64,000 bases of DNA from Buttiauxella agrestis (GTDB lineage: Bacteria; Pseudomonadota; Gammaproteobacteria; Enterobacterales; Enterobacteriaceae). Within the stretch, counting starts at the first letter, position 1; each line of letters begins with the position of its first letter. The translations under genes and the position numbers were made by a program. The notes below the pieces were generated by a model, which saw only the letters and a program-made list of their open reading frames with translations, was not told where the DNA came from and ran no database searches. Of this stretch, positions 40,300-50,433 are shown piece after piece. The DNA lies in the NCBI RefSeq assembly GCF_900446255.1, contig NZ_UIGI01000001.1:4800763-4864762 (forward strand), given 5' to 3'.

Positions 40300-41334
40300 T
40301 TGAAGCCGAAGAATCAGGTTGCCAATGCAACCATGAAAGATGTTGCTGTGCAGGCGAAAGTCTCAACGGCAACAGTGTCCAGGGCGCTAATGAACCCGGA
40401 CAAAGTATCGCAAAGCACTCGTAATCGTGTGGAACAAGCGGCAATTGCCGTTGGCTATTTACCCCATTCCCTGGGGCGAAATTTAAAGCGTAATGAGTCT
40501 CGCACCATTCTGGTTATTGTCCCGGATATTTGTGATCCCTTCTTTAGCGAAATTATTCGCGGAATTGAAGTGACCGCAGCCGAGCAAGGCTACCTGGTGT
40601 TGATTGGCGATTGCGCTCATCAAAATCAGCAGGAAAAAACCTTCATCAACCTGATCATCACTAAGCAGATTGATGGCATGTTGCTGCTCGGTTCACGGTT
40701 GCCCTTTGATGCCAGCATTGAAGAACAACGCAATTTACCGCCAATGGTAATGGCGAACGAATTTGCTCCCGAACTCGAGCTACCAACGGTTCATATTGAT
40801 AACCTGACCGCTGCGTTCAACGCTGTTTATTATTTGCAGCAGCTCGGCCATCAGAAAATAGCCTGTATCGCTGGCCCGGAAGAAATGCCACTTTGCCATT
40901 ATCGCTTACAGGGATACGTGCAGGCATTACGCCGTACGGGAGCAGTGGTCGATCCGCATTATATTGCGCGCGGTAACTTTACTTACGAAGCCGGTGCCGC
41001 AGCTTTGGCGCAACTCCTGGCGCTGCCTAATCCGCCGACCGCTGTTTTCTGTCATAGCGACGTCATGGCGCTGGGCGCGTTGTCTCAAGCCAAACGTAGC
41101 GGCTTGCGCGTGCCAGAAGATTTATCAATCATGGGCTTTGATGACATTGCACTTTCACAGTTCTGTGACCCACCGCTGACTACCGTCGCCCAACCCCGTT
41201 TCGATATCGGGCGGGAGGCTATGCTACTGCTTTTGGATCAGCTAAACGGTCACGCCGTGAGTAGTGGTTCGCGTTTACTGGATTGCGAGCTGATTGAACG
41301 AGGCTCTACCAGCGCACCTGGCAATAGAAAATGA
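40300..41334 (+). CDS. cytR: LacI-family nucleoside-catabolism repressor CytR
   Basis: Repressor that acts together with CRP at deo, cdd, udp, nup and tsx promoters and is relieved by cytidine. The 344-residue protein has the LacI helix-turn-helix TMKDVAVQAKVSTATVSRALMNPDKVSQSTRNRV and a periplasmic-binding-protein-like effector domain (LVIVPDICDPFFSEIIRGIE). The best start is the TTG at 40300, preceded by GAGGAG seven bases upstream and aligned with the E. coli N terminus. The first in-frame ATG is at 40333, inside the DNA-binding region, and would truncate it. Confidence 0.94.
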   Translation: MKPKNQVANATMKDVAVQAKVSTATVSRALMNPDKVSQSTRNRVEQAAIAVGYLPHSLGRNLKRNESRTILVIVPDICDPFFSEIIRGIEVTAAEQGYLVLIGDCAHQNQQEKTFINLIITKQIDGMLLLGSRLPFDASIEEQRNLPPMVMANEFAPELELPTVHIDNLTAAFNAVYYLQQLGHQKIACIAGPEEMPLCHYRLQGYVQALRRTGAVVDPHYIARGNFTYEAGAAALAQLLALPNPPTAVFCHSDVMALGALSQAKRSGLRVPEDLSIMGFDDIALSQFCDPPLTTVAQPRFDIGREAMLLLLDQLNGHAVSSGSRLLDCELIERGSTSAPGNRK

Positions 41335-41423
41335 CCCGCTTTAGGACACTGGATTCTGGTCAAAGGGATGCCCATTAAGTAACATGGCGGGCTGATAAAC
41401 GAAAAAAATATAGCGAATCAATA

Positions 41424-42419
41424 GTGGCACAACGAGATTATGTACGCCGCGGGCAATCGGCAGGTACGCGGCGTAAGAAAAGTAACACCCGTAGCAAGCA
41501 ACGCAGCATGCCATCCGTTTCGCCGACGATGGTCGCTATCGCGGCAGCCGTTCTGGTGACCTTTATTGGTGCCCTGTACTTCATTACTCATCACAAAAAA
41601 GATGAAAGCGAAGCCCTGCCTGGACATAAAGTCACAGGTAACGGTCTGCCGCCGAAACCCGAAGAACGCTGGCGTTATATCAAAGAACTGGAAAACCGTC
41701 AGACGGGTGTGCGCGCCCCTACCGAGCCTTCTGCCGGTGGTGAAGTGCAAAATAAAGATCAGCTCACCAGTGAACAGCGTCAGTTGCTGGAGCAAATGCA
41801 GGCGGATATGCGCCAGCAACCGACTCAGCTTAATGAAGTCCCCTGGAACGAACAGACACCAGAGCAGCGTCAGAACACACTTCAGCGCCAGAAAGTGATT
41901 CAGCAGCAGCAACAGTTCACTGCTCAACAAGTTGCGCCGCAGACACGTACGGTACAGCCACAGTCTCAACCTGCCGCGCAACAGCCACGTACTGTTCAGC
42001 AGCAGTCGCGCACCACAACAACGGCACAACAGCCGTACCAGGATTTGTTGCAAACGCCGCCACATAACACTCAGCAGCGTGCAGCACAGCCGGTGACACA
42101 ACCGCGTGAATCCGCGCAGCCGAAGGCGGCTCCGATTACCCGTGAGGAAGTAGCGAAACAAGCTCCGGCAGCTCAGGAGAAGCCAAAGGATGAGAAACGC
42201 TGGATGGTTCAGTGCGGCTCGTTTAAAGGCAGCGAGCAGGCGGAAACCGTTCGTGCGCAGCTTGCGTTTGAAGGCTTTGATTCCCGGATTACTACCAACA
42301 ATGGTTGGAACCGCGTCGTCATCGGCCCAATCAAAGGCAAAGACAATGCTGATGGAACGATCAATCGTCTGAAGATGGCGGGTCACTCTAACTGTATTCG
42401 TCTTGGCACTGGGGGTTGA
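41424..42419 (+). CDS. ftsN: Essential cell-division protein FtsN
   Basis: 331-residue bitopic inner-membrane protein that triggers septal peptidoglycan synthesis by FtsWI. Layout: cytoplasmic basic N terminus (RDYVRRGQSAGTRRKKSNTR), one transmembrane helix (about residues 34-53, MVAIAAAVLVTFIGALYFI), and an activating periplasmic segment (LPPKPEERWRYIKELENRQ). A long Gln/Pro/Ala-rich linker follows, then a C-terminal SPOR domain (RWMVQCGSFKGSEQAETVRAQ...). The GTG at 41424 aligns with the E. coli GTG start; the ribosome-binding site is weak. It is about 12 residues longer than in E. coli, in the linker. Confidence 0.96.
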   Translation: MAQRDYVRRGQSAGTRRKKSNTRSKQRSMPSVSPTMVAIAAAVLVTFIGALYFITHHKKDESEALPGHKVTGNGLPPKPEERWRYIKELENRQTGVRAPTEPSAGGEVQNKDQLTSEQRQLLEQMQADMRQQPTQLNEVPWNEQTPEQRQNTLQRQKVIQQQQQFTAQQVAPQTRTVQPQSQPAAQQPRTVQQQSRTTTTAQQPYQDLLQTPPHNTQQRAAQPVTQPRESAQPKAAPITREEVAKQAPAAQEKPKDEKRWMVQCGSFKGSEQAETVRAQLAFEGFDSRITTNNGWNRVVIGPIKGKDNADGTINRLKMAGHSNCIRLGTGG

Positions 42420-42442
42420 AACCCCCAAAATCCCCCCCATCT
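42416..42442 (+). promoter_or_regulatory. Heat-shock (sigma-32) promoter of hslVU
   Basis: TTGAAA (42416-42421) and CCCCATCT (42435-42442) with a 13-bp spacer match the sigma-32 consensus TTGAAA-N13-CCCCATNT exactly. The TGA stop of ftsN lies inside the -35 element. It drives the chaperone-protease operon hslVU. Confidence 0.85.
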
Positions 42443-42456
42443 ATAATTGCATTCAG

Positions 42457-42475
42457 CCCCGATAAAATGTCGGGG
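42457..42475 (+). promoter_or_regulatory. 5'UTR stem-loop of hslVU
   Basis: CCCCGA-TAAAATG-TCGGGG forms a 6-bp stem about 10 nt from the expected heat-shock transcript start and 34 bp before hslV. E. coli hslVU (clpQY) is remembered to carry an inverted repeat here that stabilises the mRNA. It could also act as a weak ftsN terminator. Confidence 0.6.
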
Positions 42476-42509
42476 TACTTATTTAGCTGATGCAATAAGG
42501 GGTCTGCTC

Positions 42510-43040
42510 GTGACAACAATAGTAAGTGTGCGCCGCAACGGCCATGTCGTAATCGGTGGTGATGGTCAGGCCACGCTCGGCAATACTGTAATGAAAGGCA
42601 ACGTCAAAAAAGTGCGTCGTTTGTATAACGACAAAGTGATTGCCGGCTTTGCTGGCGGCACCGCGGATGCCTTCACCCTATTCGAACTGTTTGAACGCAA
42701 GCTTGAAATGCACCAGGGCCACCTGGTGAAAGCCGCGGTTGAACTGGCAAAAGACTGGCGTACCGATCGTATGCTGCGCAAACTAGAAGCTCTGCTTGCG
42801 GTCGCTGACGAAAACGCCTCTCTTATCATCACCGGTAATGGTGATGTTATCCAACCAGAAGATGACCTGATTGCTATTGGTTCAGGCGGCCCTTATGCCC
42901 AGGCAGCAGCGCGTGCGCTTCTTGAAAATACTGAACTCGGTGCTCGTGACATCGTAGAGAAATCGCTGGGGATCGCCGGTGATATCTGTATCTACACCAA
43001 CCATTTCCATACTATTGAAGAATTAGCGTCTAAGGCGTAA
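42510..43040 (+). CDS. hslV: ATP-dependent protease peptidase subunit HslV
   Basis: N-terminal-nucleophile threonine protease that forms two stacked hexamers capped by HslU, degrading heat-shock and regulatory proteins such as SulA. The 176-residue protein starts at the GTG at 42510 with an AAGGGG ribosome-binding site. After Met removal the mature chain begins [10 protein letters not shown] with the catalytic Thr1. [14 protein letters not shown] and [14 protein letters not shown] are family motifs. An earlier in-frame start is rejected because it would bury Thr1. Confidence 0.97.
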   Translation: MTTIVSVRRNGHVVIGGDGQATLGNTVMKGNVKKVRRLYNDKVIAGFAGGTADAFTLFELFERKLEMHQGHLVKAAVELAKDWRTDRMLRKLEALLAVADENASLIITGNGDVIQPEDDLIAIGSGGPYAQAAARALLENTELGARDIVEKSLGIAGDICIYTNHFHTIEELASKA

Positions 43041-43049
43041 GGAATCCCC

Positions 43050-44384
43050 ATGTCTGAAATGACCCCACGCGAAATTGTCAGCGAACTGAACAAACACATC
43101 ATTGGCCAGGACAATGCCAAGCGTTCCGTGGCGATTGCGCTGCGTAACCGCTGGCGCCGTATGCAGCTTGATGAAGAGCTGCGTCATGAAGTTACGCCAA
43201 AAAACATTCTAATGATCGGCCCAACGGGTGTGGGTAAAACCGAAATCGCTCGTCGTCTGGCAAAACTGGCCAATGCGCCGTTCATTAAAGTTGAAGCGAC
43301 TAAATTCACCGAAGTTGGCTATGTGGGTAAAGAAGTGGATTCTATCATCCGCGATCTGACCGATTCCGCGATGAAAATGGTGCGTCTGCAATCCATCGAG
43401 AAAAACCGCTATCGCGCCGAAGAAATGGCCGAAGAACGTATTCTCGACGTATTGATCCCACCCGCTAAAAACAACTGGGGTCAAAACGAAACTGCACCGG
43501 AGCCTTCTACGGCTCGCCAGTCTTTCCGTAAAAAATTGCGTGAAGGCCAACTGGACGATAAAGAAATTGAAATCGATCTGGCTGCGGCACCGATGGGCGT
43601 TGAAATCATGGCTCCTCCTGGCATGGAAGAAATGACCAGCCAGTTGCAGTCCATGTTCCAGAACCTCGGCGGTCAGAAGCAAAAACCTCGCAAGCTGAAA
43701 ATCAAAGACGCGATGAAACTTCTGATTGAAGAAGAAGCCGCGAAACTGGTGAATCCAGAAGAGCTTAAGCAAGACGCGATTGATGCCGTTGAGCAACACG
43801 GTATCGTGTTTATCGATGAGATCGACAAAATCTGTAAGCGCGGTGGCAACAGCTCCGGCCCGGATGTGTCTCGTGAAGGCGTGCAGCGTGATTTGCTGCC
43901 GCTGGTTGAAGGCTGCACCGTTTCGACTAAACACGGCATGGTCAAAACTGACCACATTCTGTTTATCGCATCCGGCGCATTCCAGGTAGCAAGCCCGTCT
44001 GATTTGATTCCAGAATTGCAGGGTCGTCTGCCAATTCGTGTGGAATTACAAGCGCTGACCGTAGAAGATTTCGAGCGTATTCTGACTGAGCCAAACGCGT
44101 CGATCACTGTGCAGTACAAGGCGCTGTTGGGCACAGAGGGCGTAAATATCGACTTCACCGAAGATGGTATTCGTCGTATTGCTCAAGCCGCGTGGCAAGT
44201 GAACGAATCGACTGAAAACATCGGTGCGCGTCGTCTGCACACTGTGCTGGAACGTCTGGTCGAAGATATCTCTTATGATGCCAGCGAGATGAACGGCCAA
44301 TCCATCCTGATCGATGGCGAATATGTCAGTAAACATCTGGATGAGTTAGTAGCAGATGAAGACTTGAGCCGTTTTATCCTATAA
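43050..44384 (+). CDS. hslU: ATP-dependent protease ATPase subunit HslU
   Basis: AAA+ unfoldase that feeds HslV. The 444-residue protein has Walker [18 protein letters not shown], the pore motif [19 protein letters not shown], an intermediate domain of about residues 110-240, and Walker [16 protein letters not shown]. Sensor and arginine-finger regions are in [12 protein letters not shown]. The C terminus DLSRFIL docks into HslV. It starts 9 bp after hslV in the same operon and is one residue longer than in E. coli. Confidence 0.97.
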   Translation: MSEMTPREIVSELNKHIIGQDNAKRSVAIALRNRWRRMQLDEELRHEVTPKNILMIGPTGVGKTEIARRLAKLANAPFIKVEATKFTEVGYVGKEVDSIIRDLTDSAMKMVRLQSIEKNRYRAEEMAEERILDVLIPPAKNNWGQNETAPEPSTARQSFRKKLREGQLDDKEIEIDLAAAPMGVEIMAPPGMEEMTSQLQSMFQNLGGQKQKPRKLKIKDAMKLLIEEEAAKLVNPEELKQDAIDAVEQHGIVFIDEIDKICKRGGNSSGPDVSREGVQRDLLPLVEGCTVSTKHGMVKTDHILFIASGAFQVASPSDLIPELQGRLPIRVELQALTVEDFERILTEPNASITVQYKALLGTEGVNIDFTEDGIRRIAQAAWQVNESTENIGARRLHTVLERLVEDISYDASEMNGQSILIDGEYVSKHLDELVADEDLSRFIL

Positions 44385-44412
44385 TCCCGCTCAACGTATT
44401 TTCTTCATTTGA

Positions 44413-44441
44413 AATGGAGGGCTTATGCCCTCCATTTTTTT
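44413..44441 (+). terminator. Terminator of hslVU
   Basis: Stem AATGGAGGGC-TTAT-GCCCTCCATT followed by TTTTT, 28 bp after the hslU stop. The menA ribosome-binding site follows 10 bp later. Confidence 0.9.
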
Positions 44442-44460
44442 ATATCTAACAGAGAGAACT

Positions 44461-45390
44461 ATGAGCGAATCGCACTCTGTAAGCACCACTCAGGCCTGGC
44501 TTGAAAGCCTGCGCCCACGCACGTTACCTCTGGCATTTGCCTCTATCGTTTGTGGCTCGGCGTTGGCTTTCTGGCAAGGTGTGTTTAACCCTGCAATCGC
44601 ATTGTTGGCATTGTTGACCGCGGGATTACTGCAAATCCTCTCAAATCTGGCGAATGATTACGGCGATGCGGTAAAAGGCAGCGACAAAGAAGACCGTATC
44701 GGGCCGTTGCGCGGGATGCAAAAAGGGGTGATTACTCAGGCGCAAATGAAAAAGGCGCTGATGATCACCGTGGTACTGATTTGTCTTTCTGGCCTGGCCC
44801 TGGTGGCCGTTGCCTGCCGTACGCTGGCAGATTTTCTCGGCTTCCTGGCATTAGGTTTGCTGGCAATCATCGCGGCCATCACCTACACCGTCGGCACGCG
44901 TCCGTATGGTTACATGGGGCTTGGTGATATTTCGGTGCTGGTGTTTTTCGGCTGGCTGAGCGTGGCAGGAACCTGGTATCTACAAGCGCACTCTCTCGCG
45001 CCTTTAGTCATTTTACCTGCAACCGCGTGTGGGTTATTAGCGACCGCCGTGCTTAACATCAATAATTTGCGCGATATCGACAGTGACCGGGAAAACGGTA
45101 AAAACACGCTGGCGGTGCGTCTGGGGCCAGTGCAGGCTCGTCGTTATCACGCCTGCCTGCTGATGGGCGCTCTGGCCTGCCTGGCCGTGTTTAATTTGGT
45201 GTGGCTACAAAGTCTGTGGGGTTGGCTGTTTGTGCTGGCAGCACCGTTGCTGATTAAGCAGACCCGGTTTGTGCTGCGCGAAAGGGATCCGCTCGCTATG
45301 CGTCCAATGCTCGAGCGCACGGTAAAAGCCGCGTTGCTGACTAACCTATTGTTTGCGATAGGAGTTGTGCTCAGTACGGTGTCGTTTTAG
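44461..45390 (+). CDS. menA: 1,4-dihydroxy-2-naphthoate octaprenyltransferase
   Basis: UbiA-family integral membrane enzyme that joins DHNA to an octaprenyl chain to give demethylmenaquinone for anaerobic respiration. The 309-residue protein has about eight to nine transmembrane segments. The first Asp-rich motif is NLANDYGDAVKGSDKEDR and the second is NNLRDIDSDRENGKNTL, both binding Mg-diphosphate. The ATG at 44461 has a GAGAG ribosome-binding site and aligns with the family start; the frame continues 36 bp into the hslU terminator. Confidence 0.95.
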   Translation: MSESHSVSTTQAWLESLRPRTLPLAFASIVCGSALAFWQGVFNPAIALLALLTAGLLQILSNLANDYGDAVKGSDKEDRIGPLRGMQKGVITQAQMKKALMITVVLICLSGLALVAVACRTLADFLGFLALGLLAIIAAITYTVGTRPYGYMGLGDISVLVFFGWLSVAGTWYLQAHSLAPLVILPATACGLLATAVLNINNLRDIDSDRENGKNTLAVRLGPVQARRYHACLLMGALACLAVFNLVWLQSLWGWLFVLAAPLLIKQTRFVLRERDPLAMRPMLERTVKAALLTNLLFAIGVVLSTVSF

Positions 45391-45482
45391 CTGACAAATA
45401 TCAATTAACAATTGATGATTTTGCCAACAGTTAACATTAAGCGATATACTGACAACTCGTGCAGCAACAGAATCTTAATCCT

Positions 45483-45968
45483 ATGAAATATGATACTTCC
45501 GAGCTTTGCGACATCTACCAGGAAGATGTCAACGTCGTTGAACCGCTGTTTTCCAATTTCGGTGGGCGGTCGTCCTTTGGCGGGCAAATCATCACGGTGA
45601 AATGTTTCGAGGACAACGGATTGTTGTATGATCTGCTCGAACAAAATGGCCGTGGTCGAGTGCTGGTGATTGATGGCGGTGGCTCAGTTCGCCGCGCGTT
45701 GATTGACGCAGAACTTGCCCGTCTGGCGACTCAAAACGAGTGGGAAGGCATTGTGGTATACGGTGCCGTGCGCCAGGTCGATGACCTGGAAGAACTGGAT
45801 ATTGGTATTCAGGCAATTGCCGCCATTCCTGTTGGCTCTGCGGGTGTTGGCGTTGGCGAAAGTGACGTGCGCGTTAACTTTGGCGGCGTGACATTCTTCT
45901 CCGGCGACCATCTGTATGCGGATAACACCGGCATCATCCTTTCCGAAGATCCCCTTGATATTGAATAA
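45483..45968 (+). CDS. rraA: Regulator of ribonuclease E activity RraA
   Basis: Trimeric ring protein that binds the RNase E C-terminal region and the RhlB helicase and dampens degradosome activity. It was once annotated as MenG but lacks methyltransferase motifs. The 161 residues are nearly identical to E. coli Rra[22 protein letters not shown] at the start, the conserved core [19 protein letters not shown], then [20 protein letters not shown]. The start is the ATG at 45483; an upstream ATG gives an eight-residue extension. Confidence 0.96.
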   Translation: MKYDTSELCDIYQEDVNVVEPLFSNFGGRSSFGGQIITVKCFEDNGLLYDLLEQNGRGRVLVIDGGGSVRRALIDAELARLATQNEWEGIVVYGAVRQVDDLEELDIGIQAIAAIPVGSAGVGVGESDVRVNFGGVTFFSGDHLYADNTGIILSEDPLDIE

Positions 45969-45984
45969 CACAATCGAATAACAA

Positions 45985-46014
45985 AACGGGCGCCCTTAGG
46001 CGCCCGTTCTTTTT
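45985..46014. terminator. Terminator between rraA and zapB
   Basis: Stem AACGGGCGCC-CTTA-GGCGCCCGTT followed by CTTTTTC on the plus strand, with ACAAA preceding. It terminates rraA and perhaps the convergent zapB. Confidence 0.88.
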
Positions 46015-46026
46015 CTGGCTAAAGTC

Positions 46027-46266
46027 TTACACTTCTTCCATCTTACCCAGCAGGGCATGCAGACGATCCTGCCACACGTGCTGTTGCTCTTTCAGAGAAT
46101 TGTTTTCACGTACTAATTCTTCATGATTGCTCTGAGATTGCTGAACTTGCTGAGACAGATTGTTGTTAGTCTCTTTCAGTTCTTCGATTTCCATTTGCAG
46201 CAGGGTAATGGTATCAATCGCCTGCTGTACTTTTGCTTCCAGTTTCTCAAACACTTCAAATGACAT
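46027..46266 (-). CDS. zapB: Cell-division coiled-coil protein ZapB
   Basis: 79-residue protein that is almost entirely a coiled coil (heptads through [38 protein letters not shown]). It stimulates Z-ring assembly through ZapA and links the ring to MatP and the chromosome terminus. The start is the ATG at 46266 with an AGGAGAGG ribosome-binding site; the frame extends 54 bp toward the ERIC repeat. It is two residues shorter than in E. coli. Confidence 0.95.
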   Translation of the reverse strand: MSFEVFEKLEAKVQQAIDTITLLQMEIEELKETNNNLSQQVQQSQSNHEELVRENNSLKEQQHVWQDRLHALLGKMEEV

Positions 46267-46305
46267 TTCGAACCTCTCCTGAATTGCAAGGCGTTGATGG
46301 ATGTC

Positions 46306-46432
46306 TATACCCGTTAGCATTCGAGTTGCAGGTAGGCGGCCAGGGAGCTTATCCCGATGAGCTTACTTCAGTAAGTGATTCGGGTAAGTGAGCGCAGCCA
46401 ACGCCCCTGCAGCTTGAAGGATGATGGGTATA
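46306..46432. repeat. ERIC element (127 bp)
   Basis: Exactly 127 bp, the canonical ERIC length, bounded by imperfect 26-bp terminal inverted repeats beginning TATACCCGTTAGCATTCGAG and (other strand) TATACCCATCATCCTTCAAG. The centre has GAGCTTACTTCAGTAAGTGA, and the right half has AGTGAGCGCAGCCAACGC, both close to the ERIC core. It lies between zapB and glpF, 40 bp from the zapB start. Confidence 0.88.
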
Positions 46433-46652
46433 AATCCCCCGTTCCGGATATTCCCCGAAGACACCTTATGAATATATGCGCACCACGCAGCGTGTCTCGA
46501 TTGTAAGTAGCGTGAGTACCCGTGTCCAGCGAGTTCAAGCGCTCTTTGCGTAACATAACGTTTTTCGGCATATACCGAACGACGGCGCGGCTTAAAAACA
46601 CTATTTGTTAATGCGCTGAAGATTAACGTGCGCGTTTGCGTTGTCTTTTTTG

Positions 46653-46668
46653 GGTGATAGTGCGCACA
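46653..46668. promoter_or_regulatory. CRP-like site upstream of glpF
   Basis: GGTGA-TAGTGC-GCACA matches the CRP consensus at eight of ten core positions. It lies about 170 bp before glpF and upstream of the GlpR operators. glpFK is CRP-activated in E. coli. Confidence 0.6.
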
Positions 46669-46710
46669 TAATGACGCGAGATCGCTCATTTTTATGACGA
46701 GACACGCAAA

Positions 46711-46753
46711 TTTTAGGTTCGATATTTCTCGTTTATGTTCGTTAACGATAAAT
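46711..46753. promoter_or_regulatory. GlpR operator region of glpFKX
   Basis: TATGTTCGTTAACGATAAAT (46734-46753) is close to the GlpR operator palindrome ATGTTCGWTAWCGAACAT. A second, poorer copy precedes it (AGGTTCGATATTTCTCGT, from 46715). Tandem GlpR sites overlapping the promoter allow repression relieved by glycerol-3-phosphate. From 46433 to 46650 I see no convincing gene. Confidence 0.65.
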
Positions 46754-46836
46754 TAACACTACGCCTACATGGCACCTGCGCGGCAGGGAATGCCCGAACA
46801 AACAATAATCATTAATTTTGCCTTCAGGACCCTATT

Positions 46837-47688
46837 ATGAGTCAGACAGCTCCATCAACCTTGAAAGGTCAGTGCATCGCCGAGTTCATGGGTACAGCAT
46901 TGTTGATTTTCTTTGGTGTCGGATGCGTTGCCGCCTTAAAAGTGGCAGGCGCAAGCTTCGGGCAATGGGAAATTAGTATCATCTGGGGGCTGGGGGTAGC
47001 GATGGCTATCTACCTGACCGCAGGGGTATCCGGTGCGCACCTCAATCCGGCAGTCACCATCGCATTGTGCCTGTTCGCCTGCTTCGATAAACGCAAAGTG
47101 GTTCCGTTTATTGTTTCACAAGTCGCAGGTGCGTTCTGCGCCGCAGCTTTGGTGTATGGCCTGTATTACAATTTATTCCTCGATTACGAACAGACGCATC
47201 ATATGGTGCGCGGCAGCGTAGAAAGCCTGGATTTGGCCGGTATTTTCTCAACCTACCCTAATCCACACATCAATTTGATTCAGGCGTTTGCCGTAGAGAT
47301 GGTGATTACCGCCATTTTGATGGGCGTTATCCTGGCTCTGACTGATGATGGCAACGGCATTCCACGTGGCCCATTAGCACCGTTGCTGATTGGCTTACTG
47401 ATTGCGGTTATCGGCGCATCAATGGGACCGCTCACCGGCTTTGCGATGAACCCTGCGCGTGACTTCGGTCCGAAACTGTTTGCATGGCTCGCGGGCTGGG
47501 GCGACGTTGCGTTTACCGGCGGACGCGATATTCCTTACTTCCTGGTGCCAGTATTTGGCCCAATAGTAGGCGCAGCGCTTGGCGCGTTTGGCTACCGTAA
47601 GTTGATTGGCCACCATTTACCTTGCGATGTCTGTGTTGAAGATAAAGAGAAATCCAACACCTCCACGCAACAAAATGCTTCTTTGTAA
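46837..47688 (+). CDS. glpF: Glycerol uptake facilitator (aquaglyceroporin)
   Basis: Tetrameric inner-membrane channel of 283 residues that lets glycerol and small polyols diffuse in. Six membrane helices and the two half-helices with the NPA motifs GAHLNPAVT and AMNPARDFGPK are visible. The Asp in the second NPA neighbourhood and the selectivity-filter Arg (NPARD) mark the glycerol rather than the water subtype. First gene of glpF-glpK-glpX. Confidence 0.97.
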   Translation: MSQTAPSTLKGQCIAEFMGTALLIFFGVGCVAALKVAGASFGQWEISIIWGLGVAMAIYLTAGVSGAHLNPAVTIALCLFACFDKRKVVPFIVSQVAGAFCAAALVYGLYYNLFLDYEQTHHMVRGSVESLDLAGIFSTYPNPHINLIQAFAVEMVITAILMGVILALTDDGNGIPRGPLAPLLIGLLIAVIGASMGPLTGFAMNPARDFGPKLFAWLAGWGDVAFTGGRDIPYFLVPVFGPIVGAALGAFGYRKLIGHHLPCDVCVEDKEKSNTSTQQNASL

Positions 47689-47694
47689 GACTGA

Positions 47695-49224
<1,530 letters not shown>

Positions 49225-49227
49225 TTG

Positions 49228-49262
49228 CCCTCCCCCTAACCCTCTCCCTCAGGGAGAGGGGA
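49228..49262. repeat. REP-like hairpin between glpK and glpX
   Basis: CCCTCCCCCTAACCCTCTCCC-TCA-GGGAGAGGGG shares the stem and the CCCTAACCCTCTCC edge of the right unit of the 9893-9969 repeat. It begins 3 bp after the glpK stop, again inside an operon. Confidence 0.7.
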
Positions 49263-49321
49263 TCACCCTACCCCGCCTGTGCTAAACTCGGTCGCAATTG
49301 GGCTTCTTAAATGAGTGTGTA

Positions 49322-50332
49322 ATGAGACGAGAACTTGCGATTGAATTTTCCCGTGTAACCGAAGCGGCGGCACTGGCGGGTTATAAATGGTTGGGTCGTG
49401 GCGACAAAAACACGGCGGATGGCGCGGCTGTTCACGCCATGCGCATCATGCTCAATCAGGTCAATATTGATGGCCAGATTGTGATTGGTGAAGGGGAAAT
49501 CGACGAAGCGCCAATGCTCTACATTGGTGAAAAAGTCGGTACCGGCCAGGGCGACGCTGTAGACATCGCCGTTGACCCGATTGAAGGTACCCGCATGACG
49601 GCAATGGGCCAGGCCAACGCGCTGGCTGTGCTGGCCGTCGGCGATAAAGGCAGCTTCCTGAATGCGCCCGATATGTACATGGAAAAACTGATTGTCGGCC
49701 CGGGTGCGAAAGGCATTATCGACCTCAATCTGCCGCTGGCTGAAAACCTCTATAACATCGCCGTTGCGCTCAATAAGCCACTGAGCGAACTCACCGTTAC
49801 CATTCTTGCTAAACCACGCCACGACGCCACCATTGCAGAGTTACAAAAACTTGGCGTGCGCGTTTTCGCCATTCCTGATGGTGATGTTGCTGCGTCAATT
49901 TTGACCTGTATGCCGGATAGCGAAGTTGATGTGATGTACGGCATCGGCGGCGCACCTGAAGGCGTGATTTCCGCAGCGGTTATTCGCGCGTTAGATGGCG
50001 ACATGCAAGGCCGCCTGTTAGCTCGTCACCATGTGAAGGGTAATAGCGAAGAAAACCGTCTTATCGGTGAAAAAGAATTAGAACGCTGTAAGGCAATGGG
50101 CATTGAAGCGGGTGTGGTATTAAAACTCGATGATATGGCGCGTAACGACAACGTTATCTTCTCCGCGACCGGCATCACTAAAGGCGATTTGCTGGATGGG
50201 ATTACGCGCAAAGGGAATATGGCGACCACAGAAACACTGCTGATTCGCGGCAAGTCTCGCACTATTCGCCGTATCCAATCTATTCACTATCTCGACCGCA
50301 AAGACCCGGACGTACAGACTCATATTCTGTAA
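49322..50332 (+). CDS. glpX: Class II fructose-1,6-bisphosphatase
   Basis: Mn-dependent phosphatase for gluconeogenesis, produced from the glycerol operon and partly redundant with Fbp. The 336-residue protein has metal and phosphate motifs VIGEGEIDEAPMLYIGEKVG, DIAVDPIEGTRMTAMGQANALAV and YGIGGAPEGVISAAVIRAL. The start is the ATG at 49322 (MRRELAIEFSRV); the frame extends eight codons upstream. The ribosome-binding site is poor, which suits a low-level distal gene. Confidence 0.96.
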   Translation: MRRELAIEFSRVTEAAALAGYKWLGRGDKNTADGAAVHAMRIMLNQVNIDGQIVIGEGEIDEAPMLYIGEKVGTGQGDAVDIAVDPIEGTRMTAMGQANALAVLAVGDKGSFLNAPDMYMEKLIVGPGAKGIIDLNLPLAENLYNIAVALNKPLSELTVTILAKPRHDATIAELQKLGVRVFAIPDGDVAASILTCMPDSEVDVMYGIGGAPEGVISAAVIRALDGDMQGRLLARHHVKGNSEENRLIGEKELERCKAMGIEAGVVLKLDDMARNDNVIFSATGITKGDLLDGITRKGNMATTETLLIRGKSRTIRRIQSIHYLDRKDPDVQTHIL

Positions 50333-50433
50333 GGCCGCCGTTTGTCTGATTGAGCTTTCCAGCTTTAACCGGCTGGAAATCTCGCACTTTTCTGGTGAAG
50401 ATAGGGAAAACACAACAAAGGGGAGCGTGCATC

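Noticed and set aside
41418-42440. 340-codon open frame opposite ftsN
   Set aside because: Leu/Arg-rich low-complexity translation caused by the Gln-rich (CAG) linker of ftsN read backwards. No family resemblance.
42447-42509. Earlier start for hslV
   Set aside because: It would prevent exposure of catalytic Thr1 and begins at the heat-shock transcript start.
43209-43955. 248-codon open frame opposite hslU
   Set aside because: Antisense shadow rich in His and Phe. No start context or homology that I recognise.
46363-46689. 108-codon minus-strand open frame between glpF and the ERIC repeat
   Set aside because: Its last third is translated ERIC sequence and its start lies in the CRP/GlpR control region. 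No recognisable domain. Kept only as part of an unexplained interval.
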